DNA of 15,403 nucleotides. Source: Candidatus Krumholzibacteriia bacterium (lineage in GTDB: Bacteria > Krumholzibacteriota > Krumholzibacteriia > LZORAL124-64-63). A model generated the notes under the pieces. The model made no database searches, was not told the DNA's origin, and saw only the letters and a list, made by a program, of their open reading frames with translations. A program made the position numbers and the translations under genes. Below are positions 1-5,418 of the stretch, one piece after another. Numbering within the stretch: position 1 is the stretch's first letter; the number at the start of each line of letters is the position of its first letter. The DNA is taken from positions 1 through 15,403 of the forward strand of contig JACZKN010000229.1 in NCBI GenBank assembly GCA_014859985.1, written 5' to 3'.

Positions 1-1
1 G

Positions 2-76
2 CCGGCGGGCGTGTACCTGGCGCGGGTCGAAGGGGTGCCGGGGCGGGTGGTTTGCCGGGTGGCGTACGTGCCTTAG
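2..76 (+). CDS. C-terminal end of a secreted protein with a FlgD-like/T9SS-type sorting tail (partial)
   Basis: An open frame enters from the left edge and ends at the TAG at 74-76. It encodes 24 residues beginning PAGVYLARVEG and ending RVAYVP. The pattern of PAGVY, a short beta strand, a turn with Gly, and a final strand rich in Arg and Val is typical of the last strands of FlgD-like/Por-secretion C-terminal domains, which close many secreted proteins in Bacteroidetes, Fibrobacteres and related candidate phyla. The catalytic or binding part lies outside the window, so nothing can be said of its activity. The stop is followed 11 nt later by the first copy of an 80-bp repeat. The frame is short and the family call rests on a short motif, so confidence is moderate. 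Confidence 0.55.
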   Translation, partial: PAGVYLARVEGVPGRVVCRVAYVP

Positions 77-87
77 GCTGCACGGCT

Positions 88-167
88 TTGATGCATGGTG
101 CCGTGGGCGGTTTATATAAACCGCCGGCGGCATTGCCACGCAAAAGCCATCACGGTCCCGTGATTGC
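88..167 (+). repeat. 80-bp structured intergenic repeat, copy A
   Basis: This copy aligns without gaps to 2344-2423, with 66 of 80 positions identical by hand count. The first 44 positions differ at only two sites. The core at 106-125 is a perfect 20-bp palindrome centred on TTTATATAAA, with GGCGG and CCGCC arms. Flanking TGCCG (99-103) and CGGCA (128-132) can extend the hairpin. A second dyad, ATCACGG/CCGTGAT, lies at 148-163. The copy starts 11 nt after the stop of the upstream gene and ends about 105 nt before the sigma factor start. It could therefore be a terminator, a leader element or a protein-binding site. There is no U-tract, so it is not a canonical intrinsic terminator. Confidence 0.85.
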
Positions 168-272
168 CGCCGGCCGCCTTCCTGGCTGACGATTCCCGGT
201 TCACGGATCGCGCCCACGGCGCTCTTATGCCGCGAGACCCGTCGCAGGATCCGGACCCGGGAGGACTCGCCG

Positions 273-779
273 GTGGCCCCCTCGACCCACGAAGCGCTCG
301 ACCGGTACGGCCCCCTGGTGCTGCACGTGATCTGGCGGCTGGTGCCGGACCGCGACCGGGCCGCCGACATCTACCAGGACACCTTCCTGGCCTACCACCG
401 GACCCTCGCCGGCGGCGACGGCATCGCGCACCCGCAGGCCTGGCTCTGCCGCACCGCGCGTAACGGGGCGTTCCGCCACCTGGACAGGGCCAAGCGGGAG
501 GACCTCGTCGAGGGCGACCCGGCCGAGCTGCCGGGGGCCGCGGTCCAGGCCCCGGAGCAGGGCGCAGCGGTCCTGCTGGGGCGCCTGCGCCAGCTCGTCG
601 CCGCGTTGCCGGACCAGCAGCGCCAGGCCTTTTGCATGCGCTGGTTCGAGGATCTGCCTTTCGCGGAGATCGCGGACCAGCTCGGCTGCACGCCCGAGGC
701 CGCCCGCGCCAGCGCCCACAAGGCGGCGCTGAAGCTGCGCGCGCAGCTCGAGCCCCTCAGGAGGCATTTCCATGTTTGA
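273..779 (+). CDS. ECF-type RNA polymerase sigma factor (sigma-70 family)
   Basis: This 168-residue protein has the two-domain layout of an extracytoplasmic-function sigma factor, which directs core RNA polymerase to a small set of promoters. Region 2 covers about residues 8-72, with DIYQDTFLAYHR and HPQAWLCRTARN typical of the core-binding and -10 recognition helices. Region 4 covers about 104-157, with LPDQQRQAFCMRWFEDLPFAEIADQLG and then a recognition helix (the helix-turn-helix that reads the -35 element). The linker is short and there is no region 1 or 3. The GTG start at 273 is preceded by a GGGAGG Shine-Dalgarno at about 259-264. The stop overlaps the next gene by 8 nt (ATGTTTGA), so the two are translationally coupled, as usual for a sigma factor and its regulator. 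The target regulon is unknown. Confidence 0.9.
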   Translation: MAPSTHEALDRYGPLVLHVIWRLVPDRDRAADIYQDTFLAYHRTLAGGDGIAHPQAWLCRTARNGAFRHLDRAKREDLVEGDPAELPGAAVQAPEQGAAVLLGRLRQLVAALPDQQRQAFCMRWFEDLPFAEIADQLGCTPEAARASAHKAALKLRAQLEPLRRHFHV

Positions 780-2325
780 ACCCACGAAGAATCCCGACGA
801 CCGCGACGCGTTGCTGGCCCACCTGGCCGCGCAGGTGCGCGCCGCGCGCCCCCCGGCGGATCTGCAGGCCACCGTCGACGAGGCCGTCGCGGCGAGACTT
901 GCCAAGGCGCCGGGCTGGCGCCGCGTCCGCCGGCCAGGCCTGCTGTGGGCCGCGGTCCTGGCCGCCGCCGCCGTTGCTTTCCTGCTGGTGGCCACGCCCG
1001 GCCGCGAAGCCATCGTCTTCGCCGACGTGATCGACGCCTTCGGCCGGATCGAGTCCGTGCGGGCCGAGGGCTGGTTCCGCGGCGAGGACGGCGCGCGCGT
1101 GCCCTGCCGCCTGTGGGCGCGGGACAGCGGGGACGTGCGCATGGAGTACGGGCCCGAAGCGGCCGCCACCACGGTGGTCGCGGGTGGCGGCCGGCACCTG
1201 GTGATCCTGCCCGACGGGCGCAGGCTGGTGCGGCAGGACGGTCCGCGCTGGCGCCCGGGGTTCGACCAGGCGCTGCGCACGATCTTCGCGACCTACGACG
1301 ATCCCGAAACCTGGCACGGCCACTGGGAGTCCGCACGCGCGGACCTGGGCGACGTGGAGCGGTTCACCTACCGCGGCCGCGCGTCCCTGGGGCATCACGC
1401 CGGCTTCCTGCGCCACATCCTGGACGTGGACAAGGCGACGCGGCTGCCCCTGCGCGCCGAGGTGCACGAGCTGCGCGACGGCCGCTGGTGGCCGTTGAGC
1501 GAGCTGCGCTACGCGGACTACAACGTGCCGCCGGCCGCGGAGCTGTTCGTGGCCGGGCCCGGTCCCGGCGGCGAGGTCATGACCGCAGACGACGAGGCGG
1601 CCCAGTGGTTCGCCCTCGGCGTGGGCCCGGCCTCGCTCCACGTGCCGGCCGTGCTGGTGCCGCAGGGCGGCCTGGAAGTGGAATGGCTGGACCCCGACGT
1701 GCCTGAATACGAAGGCATGGGATCCGGTGCGTCGGTCGTGGCCTACGGGGGCGTCGAGACCTCGACGTTCGTGCGCATGCCGCTGGGCACGGTGGTGCAG
1801 TCCCTCAGCCGCATGCCGACGCTCCCCGGCGAGGCCGCACGGCAGCCGGTGTCCGTGCGGGTCCGCGCGAAGGCGGCGCTGCCCTGGGAGGTCCGCACCC
1901 GCGGCGTGCTCGCCCGCCTGGGCGTGGCGGCGCAGGAGACGACGGTCACCGAGACGGCCACCCGGCTGGTCTTCATGCACGATGGGCGTACCGTGGCGCC
2001 CAGCACCGAGCAGTTCCCGCGGCAGTCGGTCCGCGCGGGGCAGGACGGCTACCACTTCGAGTTCGCGCGGCAGCCACTGTCGTTCATCGTGGAGCGGGTG
2101 CTGGGGAATTCCCGCCACGACGGCGCGCTGGCGGGACCCTACGTGGTGGAGTTCGCCGCCGGCGAGCGCGCCCGCGCCGACGTGTTCGAAACGCTGGTCG
2201 ACGCGGAGTTCTCCAACCCGACTAGCCGCTGGGAGGACGGATTGAAGCACCTGCAGCAGGAATTCGGCGTGCATTGGCGGGTCGAGACGATGCAGCGGGA
2301 GAGCCGGCAGATCGTCCTGCGCTAG
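772..2325 (+). CDS. Single-pass membrane protein with LolA/RseB-like domain and two C-terminal STN/DUF3738-like repeats; putative sigma-factor regulator
   Basis: This protein has 517 residues. About 55 cytoplasmic residues precede one transmembrane helix (about 56-74, GLLWAAVLAAAAVAFLLVA). The next part (about 80-255) has the alternating-strand look of LolA/RseB-like proteins: FADVIDAFGRIESVRAEG, then MEYGPEA, a ...LVILPDGRRLVRQ strand, and finally NVPPAAELFVAGP. The tail holds two similar units, about 332-402 and 430-517. Each starts F-x-R-x-PL and ends GV-x(n)-ET-x(n)-R-x-V. The second resembles the DUF3738/TIGR03435 'soil-associated' domain (PLSFIVERVLG, GALAGPYVVEF, LKHLQQEFGVHWRVET). Start ATG 772 has AGGAGG upstream and overlaps the sigma gene. 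Topology and coupling suggest an anti-sigma or sensory partner, but no canonical ZAS motif is visible. The function is inferred, not recognised. Confidence 0.65.
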   Translation: MFEPTKNPDDRDALLAHLAAQVRAARPPADLQATVDEAVAARLAKAPGWRRVRRPGLLWAAVLAAAAVAFLLVATPGREAIVFADVIDAFGRIESVRAEGWFRGEDGARVPCRLWARDSGDVRMEYGPEAAATTVVAGGGRHLVILPDGRRLVRQDGPRWRPGFDQALRTIFATYDDPETWHGHWESARADLGDVERFTYRGRASLGHHAGFLRHILDVDKATRLPLRAEVHELRDGRWWPLSELRYADYNVPPAAELFVAGPGPGGEVMTADDEAAQWFALGVGPASLHVPAVLVPQGGLEVEWLDPDVPEYEGMGSGASVVAYGGVETSTFVRMPLGTVVQSLSRMPTLPGEAARQPVSVRVRAKAALPWEVRTRGVLARLGVAAQETTVTETATRLVFMHDGRTVAPSTEQFPRQSVRAGQDGYHFEFARQPLSFIVERVLGNSRHDGALAGPYVVEFAAGERARADVFETLVDAEFSNPTSRWEDGLKHLQQEFGVHWRVETMQRESRQIVLR

Positions 2326-2343
2326 CGTGTTTGGCCGCTGGCC

Positions 2344-2423
2344 TTGATGCATGGTGCCGTGGGTGGTTTATATAAACCACCGGCGGCGCCATCGCGTAAA
2401 AGCAATCACACTCCCGTGACCGC
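2344..2423 (+). repeat. 80-bp structured intergenic repeat, copy B
   Basis: This is the second copy of the element at 88-167, in the same orientation, starting 18 nt after the stop of the membrane-protein gene. Its core at 2362-2381 is again a perfect 20-bp palindrome around TTTATATAAA. The arms are GGTGG/CCACC instead of GGCGG/CCGCC, so a C-G pair has been replaced by a T-A pair with symmetry kept. The distal dyad is reduced to TCAC/GTGA (2406-2409 and 2416-2419). The copy fills the gap between two convergent genes, and its last 18 bases overlap the 3' end of mntP and include that gene's stop codon. The position fits a bidirectional terminator, but no U-tract is present. Confidence 0.85.
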
Positions 2424-3002
2424 GGCCGCCGCCCGCCCATGTTCCACCAGGTCGCCGACCAGGATCTGCACCCCGATCCCCAAGAGCAGCAGGCCGCCCA
2501 GGATCTCGGCGCGCGAACCCCAGGCGGCGCTCAGCACGCGGCCCAGCAGCAGCCCGGACACGGACATGGCCGCCGTGATCACGCCGATCAGCGCGACGGG
2601 CACCCAGATGGCCACATCCAGCATCGCCAGGCCCAGGCCCACGGCGAAGGCGTCGATGCTCGTGGCGATCGACAGGGCGACCAGGGCCCAGCCCCGGGAC
2701 GGGTCGCGGCGGCGGGCCTCGGCCGCGGCGGCAGGCTCGGGGTGGCATCCGCCCCACACCATGCGCCCGCCCACGGCCGCCAGCAACGCGAAGGCGATCC
2801 AATGGTCCACCGCCTGCAGCAGGTCGGCCAGGCCGCGCCCGGCCAGCCACCCCAGCAGGGGCATCAAAGCCTGGAACAGGCCGAAGTGGAAGGCCAGGCG
2901 GAAGGCGGCGCGCCGCCGGCCGCTGGCGCCGGCGCCCAGGGACACGGCCGTGGCGTCCATGGCCAGGCCGACGGCGATGACGATGAGCGGGAGGATGCCC
3001 AC
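2406..3002 (-). CDS. mntP: MntP-family manganese efflux pump
   Basis: This 198-residue inner-membrane protein of the MntP (YebN/DUF204) family probably exports Mn(II) from the cytoplasm. Two homologous halves each carry the family's acidic signature: VGLAMDATAVSL with Asp16, and SIATSIDAFAVGL with Asp117. FGLFQALMPLLGW, DHWIAFALLA, GGRMVWGG and AEILGGLLLLGIGVQIL are also typical. About six transmembrane helices are expected. The GTG start at 3002 is chosen because CCGGAG lies just before it, because the length then matches the usual ~190 residues, and because Asp16 then sits where it does in Escherichia coli MntP. A TTG at 3074 is possible but would add a Pro/Arg-rich tail. The gene follows the lipoprotein gene by 92 nt on the same strand. 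Its stop codon lies inside repeat copy B. No Mn riboswitch (yybP-ykoY type) was recognised upstream. Confidence 0.9.
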   Translation of the reverse strand: MGILPLIVIAVGLAMDATAVSLGAGASGRRRAAFRLAFHFGLFQALMPLLGWLAGRGLADLLQAVDHWIAFALLAAVGGRMVWGGCHPEPAAAAEARRRDPSRGWALVALSIATSIDAFAVGLGLAMLDVAIWVPVALIGVITAAMSVSGLLLGRVLSAAWGSRAEILGGLLLLGIGVQILVGDLVEHGRAAAAVTGV

Positions 3003-3094
3003 GGCGGCTCCGGGGTCGGGGCTCGATGGCGCGACGGGTGCGGCAATAGTGCGACGGCGGGCGGGGACGCGCAAGGGCTGCGCAATGGCGAGGC

Positions 3095-3739
3095 TCAGGG
3101 GTCCAGGACGCGGAAGCGGGTGGGGTCGAGGGTCAGCCCGATGATCCTGCCGCGGCGGGGAAGGATCACGTTGCAGCGGTTCTCCGCATGCAGCGGCAGG
3201 TCATTCCAAGTCCGGACGTAGCGGACGGGACCGTCGCCGGTATAGAGACAGTCAAGGGGACGGGCATCGTGACGGAAGAAGGCAATCCCGTCGTCTCGTA
3301 CCTTGATCGTGTCAGGGCCGCACACCATCTCCACCACCAGGGCGCCACGCTCGATGACGACCGCTCGATCAACGCTGAGCTCGATCGAGCCCCGGTAGAA
3401 CGAGGACTCCGTCATGGACTCGAAGCGGGTAAGCCAGGGCGATGCGGCCTGCATCTGCCGCTCCATGTCTTTGACTGCCGATTCGCCCATGCCGGCGCGC
3501 ATCATTGCGTACGTCTCCCGTTTGGCGGCGAGAAGTCGGCTGTTGTCATACAGTTCGCCGATCCGGAACGTGAATGCGCCCGCGTCCGCGGCCACGGCGG
3601 ACAGGGTGTCGATCGATCGTGGCGGTTCGCGGTGGACGTCCTGGGGATAATTGCCCGGTACGGGGCCGCAGCCGCCCATGTAGACGGCGGAACCCACCGC
3701 GGCGACAACGACAAGGGAGATTCGCAAGGATGTGATCAC
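3095..3739 (-). CDS. Putative lipoprotein of unknown function
   Basis: This 214-residue protein is not recognised. It starts with a basic and then hydrophobic stretch (VITSLRISLVVVAAVGSAVY) followed by MGGC, with Cys24 as a plausible lipidation site. The -3 Met is not ideal for a lipobox. The body contains a helical segment (about 60-100, LYDNSRLLAAKRE and MERQMQAA). A beta-rich C-terminal half follows, with FYRGSIELSVDRAVVIERGALVVEMVCG and a final ...RIIGLTLDPTRFRVLDP. Several Cys besides Cys24 could form disulfides. The GTG start at 3739 lies 4 nt after the stop of the propeller gene, with GAGGTAGG (its TAG being that stop) as Shine-Dalgarno. The two are therefore almost certainly co-transcribed. 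A role at the cell envelope together with the propeller and the small peptide is inference from position only. Confidence 0.6.
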   Translation of the reverse strand: MITSLRISLVVVAAVGSAVYMGGCGPVPGNYPQDVHREPPRSIDTLSAVAADAGAFTFRIGELYDNSRLLAAKRETYAMMRAGMGESAVKDMERQMQAASPWLTRFESMTESSFYRGSIELSVDRAVVIERGALVVEMVCGPDTIKVRDDGIAFFRHDARPLDCLYTGDGPVRYVRTWNDLPLHAENRCNVILPRRGRIIGLTLDPTRFRVLDP

Positions 3740-3743
3740 CGTC

Positions 3744-5003
3744 CTACCTCGCTGGCGGCCGCATCCGATAGGCCGCGATGACGTACGGCGGGCCCTCGAG
3801 CGACGCGCCGGGTGGGCGCTGCCACGGTGCGGCACCGTCGCCTCCGTGCACGATGACGAGAACGTCCCCGGCATCGGCGAAGAGAAGGTCCGTCTCATCG
3901 TCGCCGGGGCCAAGCAGCCGGATGCGTCCGAGTCGGTCGCCCATTGGCCCGATCGCGTCGAACTCCGTGAATACGCGAGAATCGTCGCCTTGCCGCTGCC
4001 GGCTCGTGCGAATCCATACGACACCGTCCGGGCGCGGGATGATTTGCCTCACGACTGTTTCATTGTCGGCATACCGTAGCCGCAACCCGATAATCGATTG
4101 GGGATCCGTGCCGCCCCAGAGGGCGAGCAGCCTGCGTTTGTCGGCGGCCGCGCGCGGCCGATGCGGAAAATCGAACCGGACCCGCTGGACTTCCACACCC
4201 CGTGCATCGATCCAGCGAACCTCGTAGTCGTCCCAGTACGGAGCCGCGACGATGCGTCCAAGGCTATCGACCGTCCAGGGCGTCCACAAAAGGTAGAAAC
4301 ACTCCTCTTCCCGGGCCTCGTCCTGGTACTCGCCGACCTCGAGTAAGTGTCGGCGCAGCTGCACGGAACCGGAGCCATCGGGGAGAACAAGCGCACCGAG
4401 GGCAAGCCGCATACCGTACCCGCTGCCTGTCCAGGTGGAAACCAGGCCGACAACTTCCTGCGGCGACGACGCCGGCAGGGAAAGCACCTGCGCAGGCCAT
4501 ACGCCATCGGTTACGGCACCGTTGAGCCTGAACGTTCCGATCTCCAGGCCGGATACGTGATCGATGCGTTTGATCAGTCCGCCCATCTTCGAGACAACGG
4601 CGAGCGAGGAGTCGGGCAGGAAGAACACCTCGCCGGGGGCGCGGAATTCGCCGGGACCGTCGCCGGACCGGCCGAGTACGCGCAGCAGGCGACCGTCAGG
4701 AGCCATGACCTTGACGTCGGCCAATTGGCCGTCGAGAAGGTATGCGTCGCCCGACGCGTCGATCGCCACATCGCTGACGAAGCCGAGGAGGGGTGCCGTC
4801 GAATCCCCGGAGTCGATTCTCCAGAGGGGTTCCAAACCGATCTCGGATACCTCTTGCTCGGCTGAGGCCGCGAGCGGCGAAGCCGCGGATAGCGCGATCA
4901 GCGCCAACGGGCCGGCTGATACCGCACTATAGACCATTAGGGAGAGGGGGAGCGCGCTCCCCCTCCTCGCGATCCTCCCTATCCGCACGGATAGCTCGAA
5001 CAT
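3744..5003 (-). CDS. Secreted 6-bladed beta-propeller protein
   Basis: This protein has 419 residues from the ATG at 5003. An N-terminal Arg-rich stretch, a hydrophobic core and a small-residue end (ALSAASPLAASA before EQ at about 49) look like a long export signal. The body has propeller repeats. The clearest is LLRVLGRSGDGPGEFRAPGE (about 106-125) followed by FFLPDSSLAVV, the signature seen in 6-bladed beta-propeller/NHL-like proteins of Bacteroidetes and related phyla. Further blades include DVAIDASGDAYLLD, TVDSLGRIVAAP and IPRPDGVVWI. The start is uncertain. ATG 5003 overlaps the peptide gene by 25 nt and lacks a good ribosome site. ATG 4937 would follow a strong hairpin but would leave a signal with no positive charge. 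The ligand is unknown. Genes on both sides are on the same strand and close. Confidence 0.75.
   Translation of the reverse strand: MFELSVRIGRIARRGSALPLSLMVYSAVSAGPLALIALSAASPLAASAEQEVSEIGLEPLWRIDSGDSTAPLLGFVSDVAIDASGDAYLLDGQLADVKVMAPDGRLLRVLGRSGDGPGEFRAPGEVFFLPDSSLAVVSKMGGLIKRIDHVSGLEIGTFRLNGAVTDGVWPAQVLSLPASSPQEVVGLVSTWTGSGYGMRLALGALVLPDGSGSVQLRRHLLEVGEYQDEAREEECFYLLWTPWTVDSLGRIVAAPYWDDYEVRWIDARGVEVQRVRFDFPHRPRAAADKRRLLALWGGTDPQSIIGLRLRYADNETVVRQIIPRPDGVVWIRTSRQRQGDDSRVFTEFDAIGPMGDRLGRIRLLGPGDDETDLLFADAGDVLVIVHGGDGAAPWQRPPGASLEGPPYVIAAYRMRPPAR
4944..4965 (-). other. 22-bp perfect palindrome near the propeller gene start
   Basis: The 22 bases are self-complementary, with seven-base arms GAGGGGG and CCCCCTC around AGCGCGCT. 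In the - strand transcript this can fold into a very GC-rich hairpin, 13 nt after the stop of the peptide gene and 6 nt before the ATG at 4937. The G-rich arm overlaps a run of Shine-Dalgarno-like bases (AGGAGGGGG). There is no following U-tract, so a simple intrinsic terminator is unlikely. It could limit translation of the propeller gene or protect the peptide part of the message. If translation starts at 5003 it lies inside the signal-peptide coding region. Confidence 0.6.
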
Positions 5004-5197
5004 CCGCCAAGCTGGCAACATTCCTGGATCTCCTGGATGTGCATGGCGCAGGCAAGGTTCCAGACCGTGCTGGTTCCATTGTAGGCCTCGGCCATGTCGC
5101 AGGCCCCGCCCCACGGGTTGATCGCCATCGAGTCGGTCTGGAACGCCGGCACCGATACGATGAGCGTGACCAGGACGATGAGTACGAACTTCTTCAT
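4979..5197 (-). CDS. Small secreted Cys-rich peptide (72 aa), unrecognised
   Basis: A 72-residue product starts at ATG 5197, with GGAGGGG five nt upstream; this strong site decides the start over an upstream in-frame Met at 5290. Residues 1-18 (MKKFVLIVLVTLIVSVPA) form a classical signal peptide with likely cleavage after Ala18. The mature part of about 54 residues has six Cys (33, 50, 60, 61, 66, 71), Trp29 and Trp46, and a Gly/Ser-rich end, GGCSSYPCG. Six Cys suggest up to three disulfides or a metal site. I do not recognise the family. It is the first gene of a set with the propeller and the lipoprotein. From memory, short signal-peptide proteins (NVEALA type) often sit next to 6-bladed propeller genes in Bacteroides; this peptide lacks that motif but the arrangement is similar. 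A TATATA at 5217-5222 could be a -10 element, but no convincing -35 was seen. Confidence 0.7.
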   Translation of the reverse strand: MKKFVLIVLVTLIVSVPAFQTDSMAINPWGGACDMAEAYNGTSTVWNLACAMHIQEIQECCQLGGCSSYPCG

Positions 5198-5370
5198 GGA
5201 TTCCCCTCCGAGGACATATATACCACCGGGATGCGCGGCCGGCAGATCCGGTGCGGGCTCGTACGAATCGAACGATGGGCAATCCGTCATGAGATGAGTG
5301 GCGATATCGAATCCGTATCGGCGCCTGCGTTCCCTCCCGGCCGCAGGTCACCGCCATTCTACCGCGAAGT

Positions 5371-5381
5371 GGGGGGGGGGG
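5371..5381. repeat. Homopolymer of 11 G (11 C on the - strand)
   Basis: There are eleven consecutive G on the given strand, between the 3' end of hemA and the start of the peptide gene, about 174 nt upstream of the peptide ATG. It is the longest single-base run noticed in the window. Such tracts are slippage-prone in replication and in sequencing. It is outside all called genes, so any effect would be on transcription or on RNA between the two operons. Confidence 0.9.
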
Positions 5382-5418
5382 CGCAACTCCCAAATCCGAT
5401 ACACCCCGCTTTCCCTCT

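Noticed and set aside
148..163. CRP/FNR-type operator in the ATCACGG/CCGTGAT dyad
   Set aside because: The half-sites are in the opposite order to the TGTGA-N6-TCACA consensus, and copy B keeps only four pairs.
225..2352. Long - strand frames opposite the sigma factor and membrane-protein genes
   Set aside because: They have low-complexity Arg/Pro/Ala translations and no ribosome site of note. The + strand frames have recognisable sigma-factor domains and a coupled start.
88..2423. Repeats as ends of a transposon or integrated element
   Set aside because: The copies are direct, not inverted. No transposase or integrase lies between them and no target-site duplication was seen. Each copy also keeps a fixed relation to a stop codon.
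3003..3074. Alternative TTG start of mntP at 3074
   Set aside because: It would add 24 Pro/Arg/Ala-rich residues before the first helix. GTG 3002 has a ribosome site and gives the usual length and Asp16 position.
5203..5225. Possible third copy of the 80-bp repeat before the peptide gene (GGTGGTATATATG on the - strand)
   Set aside because: Only the GGTGG and an AT centre are shared, the dyad is broken, and the flanking conserved bases are missing. A promoter-like TATATA is an equally good reading, and neither is firm.
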